The notes beneath the pieces were generated by a model, which did no database searches, had not been told where the DNA came from, and worked only from the letters and a program-made list of their open reading frames with translations. Source: Clostridiales bacterium (GTDB taxonomy: Bacteria > Bacillota > Clostridia > Oscillospirales > Oscillospiraceae). Taken from it: a DNA stretch of 32,535 nt. The position numbers were made by a program, and so were the translations under genes. This document shows, piece after piece, positions 7,681-14,469 of this stretch. The DNA lies in contig SFDT01000021.1 in the NCBI GenBank assembly GCA_004558115.1, forward strand, positions 1 through 32,535, given 5' to 3'. Position 1 is the first letter of the stretch. Every line of letters starts with the position of its first letter.

Positions 7681-8574
7681 TTATGCACGTTCCTTTGTGG
7701 GGAGATGGTGGTTATTGTACCAGAAGGTCAGGCCCGCCATGCCGCAGATGATGAAATAGCCCAGGAAGCTGTACACATCCGGCACGTCGCCAAACATGAA
7801 AAAGCCCAGCAGGGCGGAGAATATGACCTGGGAGTAGTCGTAGACGGACAGTTCCCGGGCGGGAGCATAGCTGTACGCCCCGGTGACGCTGAACTGGCCG
7901 CCCGCCGCGAACAGGCCGGCGATGACCAGGCACGCCACCTGCTTCGCCGTCATGGGTGCCGGATTTGCCAGCACGAAGGGCAGCGCCGACAGACAGGAAA
8001 AGGCGGAGAACACAAACACGATATAGCTCTTGCGCTCCCCCTTCTTCCCCAGCAGCCGCACAAAGGTATAGGCAAGGCCGGCTCCCAGCCCTCCCAGCAG
8101 GCCGATGAGGGAGGCCCCCAGGTCCATGTTGCTGAAGGAGGGCTTGACGATGAACAGCGCGCCCACGAAGGCGCCCACCAGGGACAACCCCTGCACCGGA
8201 GAGATGTTCTCCTTCAAAATGAAATAGGAGGCGATGACGGCGAAAAAGGGCGACATCTTGTTGAGCATGGTGGCGTCCGCCAGCAGCAGATGGTCCACGG
8301 CGTAAAAGTTCATCAGCAGCCCCGCCGTGCCGAAGGCGGCCCGGGCCAGCAGGAAAGGCCAGTTTTTCCCGGAGGCGGGGCGGAAGCCCTTCCCCTCCCG
8401 CGTCAGGATGGCGGTGGCCACGATGAGGGCGATGAAGTTGCGGAAAAAGCTCTTTTGGAAGGTGGGGAGGTCCCCCGACAGGCGGACAAAGGCCGCCATG
8501 CAGGCAAAGCAGAACGCCGCGGAGACGATGAGCAAAATGCCCTTGTACTTGGCTTTCAGTTTCGTAGGGTACAC
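7681..8574 (-). CDS. EamA-family (DMT superfamily) transporter
   Basis: A 297-residue integral membrane protein with about ten hydrophobic helices arranged as two EamA repeats. Recognisable parts are ILLIVSAAFCFACMAAFVRL at the N-terminus and FRNFIALIVA. The second repeat includes GLLGGLGAGLAYTFVRLLGK and LFAAGGQFSVTGAYSYAPA. The protein probably exports or imports a small metabolite; the substrate is not predictable. The GTG at 8574 is the longest start, with only a weak AAAGAAAG site, so the exact N-terminus is uncertain. It begins 22 bases after the aldo/keto reductase stop on the same strand, which suggests one transcript. Confidence 0.9.
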   Translation of the reverse strand: MYPTKLKAKYKGILLIVSAAFCFACMAAFVRLSGDLPTFQKSFFRNFIALIVATAILTREGKGFRPASGKNWPFLLARAAFGTAGLLMNFYAVDHLLLADATMLNKMSPFFAVIASYFILKENISPVQGLSLVGAFVGALFIVKPSFSNMDLGASLIGLLGGLGAGLAYTFVRLLGKKGERKSYIVFVFSAFSCLSALPFVLANPAPMTAKQVACLVIAGLFAAGGQFSVTGAYSYAPARELSVYDYSQVIFSALLGFFMFGDVPDVYSFLGYFIICGMAGLTFWYNNHHLPTKERA

Positions 8575-8596
8575 CGGCTTTCTTTCGTGTGGATGC

Positions 8597-9784
8597 TTAT
8601 TTGCCCTGGGCGCGGAGGCGGGCCGCCTCCTCTTCCCGCTGGCGGCACAGGTCCGCCCACTTGGGCACCTTGTCCAGGGCCTGGGAGAATTCCTTCAGCA
8701 GCTCCGGGATGCGGATACCCTGGGGGCAGATAGCGGCGCAGGCGCCGCAGCCGATGCAGGCGGAGGGCCGTTTGTCCTCCGGCAGGGCCTCGATGCGCAT
8801 GGCCACGGTGAAAGTGGGGGAGAATTTCAGATCGTTATAGGTGTGCAGCAGCATGGGGATGTTCAGCCCCATGGGGCAGCCGTCGCAGCAGTAGCGGCAG
8901 GCGGTGCAGGGAATGGCGTCCATCATGCCCTCCGCCACGCTGTACAGGGTGTCCACCTCCGCCTGGCTCAGGGGCTTTTCCCGGGAGAAGGTCTCGATGT
9001 TGTCCCGCATCTGCGCCATGTCGGACATGCCGCTGAGGACCATGGTCACGTTGGGCAGGCCCTGGAGCCAGCGGAAGCCCCAGGCGGGGATGCTCTCCCC
9101 GGGCCGCAGGCCCTTCAAAAGGGCCTCCTCCCCCTCGGACAGCTTCGCCAACCGGCCGCCCCGGACCGGCTCCATGACCCACACGGGGATGCCCCGCTCC
9201 GTCAGCAGCTCATACTTGCCCTTGGCGTCCTGGAGCTTCCAGTCCAGATAGTTCAGCTGGATCTGGCAGAATTCCATCTCGCCGCCGCAGTAGTCCAAAA
9301 ATTCCCGCAGGACATCCACGCCGCCGTGGGAGGAAAAGCCCAGGTGGCGGATGCGGCCCAGGCGCTTTTGCTCCACGAAGTAGTCCACGATGCCCCACTG
9401 GGGGTCCATGTAGGTCTTGATGGAGTTTTCGTACACGTTGTGGAGCAGATAGAAGTCAAAATACTCCACGCCGCACTTTTTCAGCTGTTCTTCAAACACC
9501 GCCGCCGGGTCGTAGGAGGCGCTGATCTGGTGGCCGGGGTATTTGGTGGCCAGGTAAAAGCTGTCCCGGGGATAGTCCGCCAGGGCCTTGCCCACCACCA
9601 CCTCGGACATGCCGCCGTGGTAGGGGTAGGCAGTGTCAAAATAGTTGACGCCGTGGTCCATGGCGTAGTGCACCATCTCCGCCGCCAGCGGCTCGTTGAC
9701 GGAGCCGTCCTCCAGCACCGGCAGACGCATGGTGCCAAAGCCCAGGGCGGACAGCTTCAGTCCCTGAAAATCATGATAGAGCAT
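8597..9784 (-). CDS. Aldo/keto reductase with C-terminal 4Fe-4S ferredoxin domain
   Basis: A 395-residue protein. Residues 1 to about 280 form the aldo/keto reductase barrel (LGFGTMRLPVLEDGS, then VNYFDTAYPYHGGMSE with the catalytic Asp and Tyr, and FYLLHNV with the usual His). The C-terminal part carries cysteines 293, 296, 299, 300 and 303 (CTACRYCCDGCP). Cysteines 343, 346, 349 and 353 (CIGCGACAAICP) give a second cluster, consistent with two 4Fe-4S clusters. This architecture is common in anaerobes, but its substrate is mostly unknown. The ATG at 9784 has AAGGAGG upstream, and a strong promoter lies at 9838-9866. It is followed by the EamA transporter, which might export the product (inference). 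Confidence 0.93.
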   Translation of the reverse strand: MLYHDFQGLKLSALGFGTMRLPVLEDGSVNEPLAAEMVHYAMDHGVNYFDTAYPYHGGMSEVVVGKALADYPRDSFYLATKYPGHQISASYDPAAVFEEQLKKCGVEYFDFYLLHNVYENSIKTYMDPQWGIVDYFVEQKRLGRIRHLGFSSHGGVDVLREFLDYCGGEMEFCQIQLNYLDWKLQDAKGKYELLTERGIPVWVMEPVRGGRLAKLSEGEEALLKGLRPGESIPAWGFRWLQGLPNVTMVLSGMSDMAQMRDNIETFSREKPLSQAEVDTLYSVAEGMMDAIPCTACRYCCDGCPMGLNIPMLLHTYNDLKFSPTFTVAMRIEALPEDKRPSACIGCGACAAICPQGIRIPELLKEFSQALDKVPKWADLCRQREEEAARLRAQGK

Positions 9785-9837
9785 GGGTGGGTCCTCCTTT
9801 TGTCGTCCGCCGGACGGCGGCGTGTTCGTTCTCCTTT

Positions 9838-9866
9838 ATTGTACAAGTCCCATCCGCCGCCGTCAA
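9838..9866 (-). promoter_or_regulatory. Promoter of the aldo/keto reductase-EamA operon
   Basis: On the minus strand TTGACG (9866-9861), a 17-base spacer and TACAAT (9843-9838) each match the consensus at five of six positions. Confidence 0.8.
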
Positions 9867-9882
9867 GGGCGGGAGGTGCTTC

Positions 9883-10644
9883 TTATCCCAGGGCCACATC
9901 CAGCACCATCATCACCAGAAAGCCCCCCACGAAGCCGCAGGTACCCGCCCGGCTGTGGGCCTGTGGCACCAGCTCCTCCACCACCACATACAGCATGGCC
10001 CCGGCGGCAAAGCTCAAAAGCCACGGCATCAGCGGATGGACCGCTCCCGCCGCCAGCACCACCAGCACGCCGAACACCGGCTCCACGCTGCCGGAGAGCG
10101 TTCCGCCCCAAAAGGCCCGGGAGCGGGAAAATCCCTCCTGCCGCAATGGCAGGGAGATGGCGGCGCCCTCGGGGAAATTCTGGATGCCGATGCCCATGGC
10201 CAGGGCGGCGGCACCCGCCAGCCCCTCCCCCTCCGCCGCCAGGGCGAAGGCCAGGCCCACCGCCATGCCCTCCGGCACGTTATGTAGGGTGATGGCCGTC
10301 ATGAGGAGGGTGTTTTGCCGCCAATCCTCCCGGGGCACCCGCCGCAGGCGGGGCAGCAGGCTGTCCAGCGCCGCCAGGAACACCACTCCCAGCAGCATCC
10401 CCGCCGCCGCGGGCAGCCAGCCGGGGAGGGGGCCCTCCGCCAGGGCCTGGTCGATGGCCGGCAGCAGCAGGCTCCAAACGGAAGCCGCCGTCATGACTCC
10501 GGCGGCAAAGCCCAGCATGGCCTTTTGAAATTTGGGCTGGGGCTCCCCGGAGAAGAAAAATACCGTGGCGGCCCCCAATGTGGTCATGAGAAAGGTAAAG
10601 CCGGTGCCAAGGGCGGCCCAGCCGAGAGAATGCAGCATACGCAT
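9883..10644 (-). CDS. ZIP family divalent metal transporter (ZupT-like)
   Basis: A 253-residue membrane protein with about eight helices. The conserved ZIP helices are visible: LHNVPEGMAVGLAFALAAEG carries the HNxPEG metal site, and GIGIQNFPEGAAISLPL the second NFPEG site. It is expected to move Zn, Fe or Mn into the cytoplasm; some close clostridial homologues are of uncertain direction. ATG at 10644 is preferred, with AAAGG five bases before it. A TTG at 10647 and another ATG at 10638 are alternatives. It is a single gene upstream of the aldo/keto reductase, whose own promoter begins just after the ZIP stop. Confidence 0.9.
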   Translation of the reverse strand: MRMLHSLGWAALGTGFTFLMTTLGAATVFFFSGEPQPKFQKAMLGFAAGVMTAASVWSLLLPAIDQALAEGPLPGWLPAAAGMLLGVVFLAALDSLLPRLRRVPREDWRQNTLLMTAITLHNVPEGMAVGLAFALAAEGEGLAGAAALAMGIGIQNFPEGAAISLPLRQEGFSRSRAFWGGTLSGSVEPVFGVLVVLAAGAVHPLMPWLLSFAAGAMLYVVVEELVPQAHSRAGTCGFVGGFLVMMVLDVALG

Positions 10645-10727
10645 CAACGCCTTTATCCGGATTCAGGCGGAAGACCGCCTGTATGCCAGTATAAGCGGTG
10701 CCCGCCCCCGGGGTGCGGGACGGGAAA

Positions 10728-10751
10728 ACCGGGCGGCACCAGCCGCCCGGT
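10728..10751 (-). terminator. Terminator of the paired small membrane protein genes
   Basis: A perfect 10-bp stem ACCGGGCGGC / GCCGCCCGGT with a 4-base loop lies just after the stop at 10761. On the minus strand it is followed by TTTCCC. Confidence 0.65.
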
Positions 10752-10760
10752 CCCATCCGG

Positions 10761-11174
10761 TCATTCGCTCTCCTGTTCCTCCATCCGCCGTTTCAGCGTG
10801 ACATTCAGCCAAAGCTGGTATCCCATACCGCCGAACAGCAGCGCCAGGCCCAGCTTCCACGCCCCCGGCCGCAGGTACACCAGCGGCAGCGCGGACCAGA
10901 TCAGGATGATGCCCAGCCACTCCATCAGCGGTGCCCACCGGCCGAACATAGCCCGGGAAGCCCGTTTTCTCGCCGCCTGCCGGGCTCGATCCTGTTCATA
11001 GGCCTCCTGGTCCAGCGCCGCCCGCAGGGCCCGGACGGCCAGCAGGGCGAAGACACCCGCCCACACCATGTCATGCACCGCGTCCCACTCCGTCAGAGCG
11101 CCGTGCAGCTTCCAGAGGGCAGCGGCCGCCGCGGCCAGACCTGCCAGCAGATTTCCCCAGCTGTAAATTTTCAT
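10761..11174 (-). CDS. Small membrane protein, paralogue of its upstream neighbour
   Basis: A 137-residue predicted membrane protein of no recognised family. It begins MKIYSWGNLLAGLAAAAAAL and has two N-terminal hydrophobic segments. A charged central stretch (EAYEQDRARQAARKRASR) follows, then two further hydrophobic segments and a basic-acidic tail. The start MKIYSW, the layout and the charged middle match the protein encoded immediately upstream (MRVHSW), so the two look like an old tandem duplication. The ATG overlaps the upstream stop as ATGA, and AGGAGGAG lies two bases before it. Function unknown; the neighbours give no hint. Confidence 0.85.
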   Translation of the reverse strand: MKIYSWGNLLAGLAAAAAALWKLHGALTEWDAVHDMVWAGVFALLAVRALRAALDQEAYEQDRARQAARKRASRAMFGRWAPLMEWLGIILIWSALPLVYLRPGAWKLGLALLFGGMGYQLWLNVTLKRRMEEQESE

Positions 11175-11569
11175 AGCTCCTCCTGTTCCGCCCAGCCCCT
11201 CAGCCACGCTTCCACAGCCAGCGTATACCCCAGCCCCGCCAGCACGAAAACCAGCGCCAGCCACACGAGCCGCTTTTGCGGCAGGAACATGACAAGTACG
11301 CCCAAAACCGCCAGCACCGCGCCAAACATCCGCACGGGCCAGGCCCATTTCCCCAGCCGCTGCCGGGCCGCCCGGCGCTGCTTTTCCTCCTGTTCCTTTG
11401 TCCGGGCGTACCACGCCTTATTGAAGGCGCGCCACAGGTGAACGGCGCTGATGGCCATCCAACCCACTCCGAACAGGCCGTCAACACCATTGCCCCGCAG
11501 CAGCAGGGCAATGCCTACGCTGAAACCAGCCGCGCCCAATGCAAATTCCGACCAGCTGTGGACCCGCAT
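11171..11569 (-). CDS. Small membrane protein, first of a paralogous pair
   Basis: A 132-residue predicted membrane protein. It starts MRVHSWSEFALGAAGFSVGI and has hydrophobic segments at about 7-25, 30-48, 78-97 and 100-122. A strongly charged middle (ARTKEQEEKQRRAARQRLGK) separates the two halves, giving a four-helix layout. It shares start motif, size and layout with the next gene, with which it overlaps by four bases. AAGGGAGG precedes the ATG. I do not recognise the family; an accessory envelope protein is possible but unsupported. Confidence 0.85.
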   Translation of the reverse strand: MRVHSWSEFALGAAGFSVGIALLLRGNGVDGLFGVGWMAISAVHLWRAFNKAWYARTKEQEEKQRRAARQRLGKWAWPVRMFGAVLAVLGVLVMFLPQKRLVWLALVFVLAGLGYTLAVEAWLRGWAEQEEL

Positions 11570-11598
11570 GGCCCCGCCTCCCTTCGTTTCCCGCGTCC

Positions 11599-11627
11599 AG
11601 CATATCCTGCCGGCCCAACCTCCGCAA
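11599..11627 (-). promoter_or_regulatory. Possible promoter of the paired membrane protein genes
   Basis: Minus-strand TTGCGG (11627-11622), a 17-base spacer and TATGCT (11604-11599) lie 30 bases before the start. Each hexamer matches four of six consensus positions. Confidence 0.45.
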
Positions 11628-11677
11628 TTCCCCGCTGCGTGTATGCCAAGGGCAGAACTCCGTCGATCAGAACAATG

Positions 11678-12223
11678 TTATTTTTCTTTCCCGAGATTGT
11701 CTTGATATTTATACCAGCTCACCAGGCAGACAGCATTGATCACGAACAGATGAATGGCCATGTTCGGCAAGGTGAAGTTGTAAGTGCTTGAAACCTCGCC
11801 ATACTCCAACAGATACCGGCAGCCCATACCAGCCAAAATATGAACACAGTTAAATCCTAAAAGCGTCAGAATCGTCTTAGCGGCAAAATCCTTTTTGAGG
11901 GGGAACGCCGCTGCCTCAATAGCCCCTATTTCATAATACGCTAACGCCGCCACAGCAAAGTTTATCAAGCGAATATCGCGGGAGACAATCTTTGTCAGGT
12001 TGCATACAGGGAATGTAAAACAGCCAAAAAAGGTGCCCAGCATCAACGCCACACACAGAAAAACTTTCGGATGAGACTTTCCGGCCTCAAATGTTTTATT
12101 CGTGGCCTGGGCGGAATTGCGATTGGATTTTTTTTGCTTTCCGTTCATGTAAACAAAAGCGAATAAAGGAACGCCTCCACAAACGATACAAGTTATGATC
12201 AGCACAAGAACCAGTTCGCCCAC
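11678..12223 (-). CDS. Hypothetical multi-pass membrane protein, AT-richer than its surroundings
   Basis: A 181-residue protein with about five hydrophobic segments: LVLVLIITCIVCGGVPLFAF, LCVALMLGTFFGCFTFPVC, INFAVAALAYYEIGAIEAAA, ILTLLGFNCVHILAGMGC and IHLFVINAVCLVSW. A short polar loop rich in Lys, Asn and Gln follows the first. The start is taken as the GTG at 12223 because GGAGG lies six bases before it; upstream codons in the frame read through non-coding sequence. The gene is clearly lower in GC than its neighbours and uses codons such as ATA, TTA and AAA, which suggests acquisition from elsewhere. No family recognised. A TGG-TATAGT extended -10 promoter lies upstream. Confidence 0.75.
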   Translation of the reverse strand: MGELVLVLIITCIVCGGVPLFAFVYMNGKQKKSNRNSAQATNKTFEAGKSHPKVFLCVALMLGTFFGCFTFPVCNLTKIVSRDIRLINFAVAALAYYEIGAIEAAAFPLKKDFAAKTILTLLGFNCVHILAGMGCRYLLEYGEVSSTYNFTLPNMAIHLFVINAVCLVSWYKYQDNLGKEK

Positions 12224-12292
12224 TTCACACCTCCATATCCCACAGGATCCCGCCAGGGCGTTTGACCGCATTCTTTGTATAAATATGATTTT

Positions 12293-12301
12293 ACTATACC
12301 A
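12293..12301 (-). promoter_or_regulatory. Extended -10 promoter of the AT-richer membrane protein gene
   Basis: Minus-strand TGG-TATAGT gives an extended -10 about 70 bases before the GTG start. Only a poor -35 is present. Confidence 0.5.
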
Positions 12302-12338
12302 GCTTTTCCGGCAGAAAAAAACAACAAAAGAATGACAA

Positions 12339-12366
12339 AAACGCGGACGGAAGACCGTCCGCGTTT
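12339..12366 (-). terminator. Orphan terminator-like hairpin
   Basis: A perfect 12-bp stem (AAACGCGGACGG / CCGTCCGCGTTT) with loop AAGA is followed on the minus strand by T5. It lies between two divergent promoters, where no gene needs a terminator. It could block antisense transcription coming from guaD, or be a relic. Confidence 0.5.
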
Positions 12367-12393
12367 CGGGCAAAGGGGCTCCGCAAGCCCGCC

Positions 12394-12422
12394 TTGCTTT
12401 TTGGCCCGGACTGTGGTATCGT
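12394..12422 (+). promoter_or_regulatory. Promoter of the guanine riboswitch-guaD transcript
   Basis: TTGCTT (12394-12399), a 17-base spacer and TATCGT (12417-12422) would start the RNA around 12429, just before the aptamer. Confidence 0.65.
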
Positions 12423-12450
12423 AAAGGCAGCGGCATACAAGTCAAAAGGG

Positions 12451-12518
12451 CTCATATAATTTCGCTGTGCAAATGGCGCGAAAGTTTCTACGGGGCCGCC
12501 GAAAGGCCCTGCTATGAG
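12451..12518 (+). ncRNA. Purine riboswitch aptamer, guanine class
   Basis: The conserved core is visible. P1 is CTCATA (12451-12456) with TATGAG (12513-12518), and J1/2 is TATAAT. P2 is TTCGC (12461-12465) with GCGAA (12478-12482). J2/3 is TTTCTAC (12485-12491). P3 is GGGGCC (12492-12497) with GGCCCT (12505-12510). L3 is the 7-base GCCGAAA, very close to the canonical CCGUAAA kissing loop. The ligand-pairing position corresponding to nucleotide 74 of the B. subtilis xpt aptamer is C at 12512, which marks the guanine/hypoxanthine class rather than adenine. The neighbouring nucleotide 73 is G rather than A. It sits 80 bases upstream of a guanine deaminase gene, which fits the ligand. Confidence 0.95.
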
Positions 12519-12519
12519 T

Positions 12520-12569
12520 GTCTGCCGGGCAGGGGCCACCCTATCCCGGGCAGGCGCTCCTTTTCTTTT
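12520..12569 (+). terminator. Expression-platform terminator of the guanine riboswitch
   Basis: GTCTGCCGGG (12520-12529) pairs with CCCGGGCAGGC (12545-12555) with one bulged base. An inner AGGG/CCCT stem extends it, and GCTCC then TTTTCTTTT follow. A competing pairing is visible: GGCCCTG (12505-12511), the 3' strand of aptamer P3 plus one base, pairs with CAGGGGCC (12530-12537), whose GGGGCC repeats the P3 5' strand. That alternative would block the terminator when the aptamer is not folded. Confidence 0.8.
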
Positions 12570-12598
12570 GTGTCGGAATCTGATGTAGAGGTGTTTGT

Positions 12599-13870
12599 AT
12601 GTCTGTTACGATTTTAAAGGGCACCGTGGTCTCCGCCCGGTCATTGGGAAAGCTGGACATCACGGAAAGCGGCTATCTTGTGGCGGAGAACGGCGTCATT
12701 GCGGGCGTGTTCCCCGCCCTGCCGGAGCGGTACGCCGGGGCGGCGGTGGAGGATTACGGGGACGCCCTCATTCTCCAATCCTTCGCGGACCTCCACCTCC
12801 ACGCCCCCCAGTACCCCATGTTGGGCATGGGCATGGACCTGCCCCTGCTGGACTGGCTGAACGCCTACGCCTTCCCCACGGAGGCCCGGTTCGCCGACCC
12901 GGACTATGCCCGGGAAATTTACCGCCAACTGGCCCACGAGCTCATCTCCCACGGCACCACCCGGGTGTGCATGTTCTCCTCCCTCCACACGGACGCCACC
13001 CTCATTTTGATGGAGGAGCTGGAAAAGGCCGGCGTCACCGGTTATGTGGGCAAGGTGAACATGGACCGCAACGCTGCCCCCGGCCTTCTGGAGGAGACCA
13101 CGGAAGAATCCAGGCGGGAGACCTTGCGGTGGCTGGACGAGTGCGGGGACTTCCGGTATGTGAAGCCCATGCTGACGCCCCGGTTCACCCCCTCCTGCAC
13201 CGACGAGCTGATGGCATTCTTAGGAAAGCTCTCGGCGGAGCGGGACTTGCCGGTGCAGTCCCACCTGTCGGAAAACCAGGCGGAGATGGAGTGGGTCCGG
13301 CAGCTCCACCCGGACTGCAAGCAGTACTGGGAGACCTACGCCAAATACGGCCTTTGGAACAGCCGCACCCTCATGGCCCACTGCGTCTGGTCCGACAGAC
13401 GGGAGCGGCAGGCCATGCATGACGCCGGCGTCACCGTGGTCCACTGCGCCGACTCCAACCAGAACATCTGCTCCGGCGTGGCGCCGGTGCGGGTGATGCT
13501 GAACGAAGGGCTGAAGGTGGCCCTGGGCAGCGACATCGCCGGCGGCGACCACCTGGACATGTTCGACGTGGTGGCCTCCGCCATCCGGGCCTCCAAGGCC
13601 CGCCGGGTGCTGGACGGCTGGCAGACGGGCTTCCTCACCGTGCCGGAGGGCTGGTATCTGGGCACTTCCGCCGGAGCGGCGTACTTCGGCGAAAAACCGG
13701 GCTTCGCCCCTGGCAACCCCTTCCACGCCATGGTGGTGGCGGATGACACCCTGCCCCAGCCCCACCCCCTGACGGCGGCGGAGCGGGTAGAGCGGTGCGT
13801 GTACCGCCGCCAGAGCGGCGCCGTCCGGGCCGTCTGGAGCGAGGGGCGGAAGGTATACACCGCCGAATAA
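12599..13870 (+). CDS. guaD: Guanine deaminase
   Basis: A 423-residue amidohydrolase that converts guanine to xanthine and ammonia. The metal-binding HLH (His66, His68) lies in FADLHLHAPQYPMLGMGMDL, the guanine-deaminase form of the motif. QSHLSENQAEMEWV and LMAHCVWSDRRE carry further metal and catalytic His residues, and GSDIAGG carries the late catalytic Asp. The length is normal. The ATG at 12599 follows GAGGTG by about five bases. Expression is evidently controlled by the guanine-class riboswitch just upstream, which also supports the substrate. No permease or other purine catabolic gene is adjacent, so the gene works alone here. It ends at a strong bidirectional terminator. Confidence 0.94.
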   Translation: MSVTILKGTVVSARSLGKLDITESGYLVAENGVIAGVFPALPERYAGAAVEDYGDALILQSFADLHLHAPQYPMLGMGMDLPLLDWLNAYAFPTEARFADPDYAREIYRQLAHELISHGTTRVCMFSSLHTDATLILMEELEKAGVTGYVGKVNMDRNAAPGLLEETTEESRRETLRWLDECGDFRYVKPMLTPRFTPSCTDELMAFLGKLSAERDLPVQSHLSENQAEMEWVRQLHPDCKQYWETYAKYGLWNSRTLMAHCVWSDRRERQAMHDAGVTVVHCADSNQNICSGVAPVRVMLNEGLKVALGSDIAGGDHLDMFDVVASAIRASKARRVLDGWQTGFLTVPEGWYLGTSAGAAYFGEKPGFAPGNPFHAMVVADDTLPQPHPLTAAERVERCVYRRQSGAVRAVWSEGRKVYTAE

Positions 13871-13899
13871 AAAAAGAGAGCCTCACGGCTCTCTTTTTT
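13870..13899. terminator. Bidirectional terminator after guaD
   Basis: A perfect 13-bp stem (A6 GAGAGCC / GGCTCTC T6) with loop TCAC starts in the guaD stop codon and also serves the convergent XRE regulator gene. The core is repeated exactly at 14437-14464. Confidence 0.9.
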
Positions 13900-14140
13900 A
13901 TTGCAGCTCCTGTTCCAGCCCCTGAAATTCGGGGCCGGAGAAAAATTCCGCCAGGGATATCTCCAGACCGTCACAGAGCATTTTGACGGTGACGACCGAC
14001 ACATCCCGCCGGCGGACATCCATCATGCTATATACCGTGGATGGCGTCACACCAGCTCTGACTGCCAGTTCATTGTATTTTATCCCGCGCTGGCGGCAAA
14101 TGGAAGCGAACCGAGCGGCGACCGCATCCTTGACTCCCAC
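13898..14140 (-). CDS. XRE-family helix-turn-helix transcriptional regulator (small)
   Basis: An 80-residue DNA-binding protein. The helix-turn-helix spans about residues 17-58: GIKYNELAVRAGVTPSTVYS, then VVTVKMLCDGLEISLAEFF, the common cI/Cro-like form. The start is taken as the GTG at 14140, which has GAGGTG six bases before it; an earlier GTG at 14149 lies inside that site. The C-terminus GLEQELQ runs into the guaD terminator. It is divergent from a 65-residue protein gene at 14240, and a 30-base palindrome lies between them, probably its operator. No partner recombinase or phage gene is present, so the target beyond its own region is unknown. Confidence 0.85.
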   Translation of the reverse strand: MGVKDAVAARFASICRQRGIKYNELAVRAGVTPSTVYSMMDVRRRDVSVVTVKMLCDGLEISLAEFFSGPEFQGLEQELQ

Positions 14141-14171
14141 GCAAATCACCTCATGGATATGCTACCCATTT

Positions 14172-14201
14172 TTACGCTATTGCGTATACGCACTTGCGTA
14201 A
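14172..14201. promoter_or_regulatory. Operator-like palindrome between XRE gene and mini-gene
   Basis: A 30-base near-palindrome: TTACGC, 4 bases, perfect GCGTATACGC in the centre (14182-14191), 4 bases, GCGTAA. 26 of 30 positions are symmetric. Directly repeated ATGCTACC(C)ATTTT segments flank it near 14158 and 14213. Its place in the divergent promoter gap suggests a binding site for the adjacent XRE protein (inference). Confidence 0.65.
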
Positions 14202-14239
14202 TTCAAGAAAATATGCTACCATTTTCAAGGGGTGATTCT

Positions 14240-14437
14240 ATGCATGACCCGCAGCAGGAACGGGATTTTTACCACTGCCTGGTCTCCGGCGCCAGCAGCC
14301 GGGCTTTGCTGAAGATCCGGGACATTTTGGCGGACGATACCCTGGATGACCCGGTGTGCTTTCAGCGCATCGAGGCCATCGTGTCCCTGTTGGAGGACCT
14401 GGGCATCCGCTGCGGCGGCCGCCACGATTTCGGATGA
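14240..14437 (+). CDS. Hypothetical 65-residue protein divergent from an XRE regulator
   Basis: A small soluble, acidic protein starting MHDPQQERDFYHCLVSGASS. A predicted helical middle follows (ALLKIRDILADDTLDDPVCF, then IEAIVSLLEDLGI), ending RCGGRHDFG. AAGGGGTG lies five bases before the ATG. No membrane segment, and no recognised domain. It shares a divergent promoter gap with the XRE gene and ends directly at a copy of the guaD terminator. It could be an antagonist or effector of the regulator, but the sequence does not show this. Confidence 0.75.
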   Translation: MHDPQQERDFYHCLVSGASSRALLKIRDILADDTLDDPVCFQRIEAIVSLLEDLGIRCGGRHDFG

Positions 14438-14464
14438 AAAAAGAGAGCCTCACGGCTCTCTTTT
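14437..14464. terminator. Second copy of the GAGAGCC terminator
   Basis: Over 28 bases this is identical to the hairpin at 13870-13897. It begins in the stop codon of the 65-residue gene and also serves the convergent gene ending at 14470. Confidence 0.88.
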
Positions 14465-14469
14465 CCTCG

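Larger units (their letters stand above)
12224..12598. other. Intergenic regulatory region upstream of guaD
   Basis: This 375-base stretch holds no gene. It carries a minus-strand promoter for the membrane protein (12293-12301), an orphan hairpin (12339-12366), and the plus-strand guaD promoter (12394-12422). The purine riboswitch aptamer (12451-12518) and its terminator (12520-12569) follow. Each is listed separately. Confidence 0.85.
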
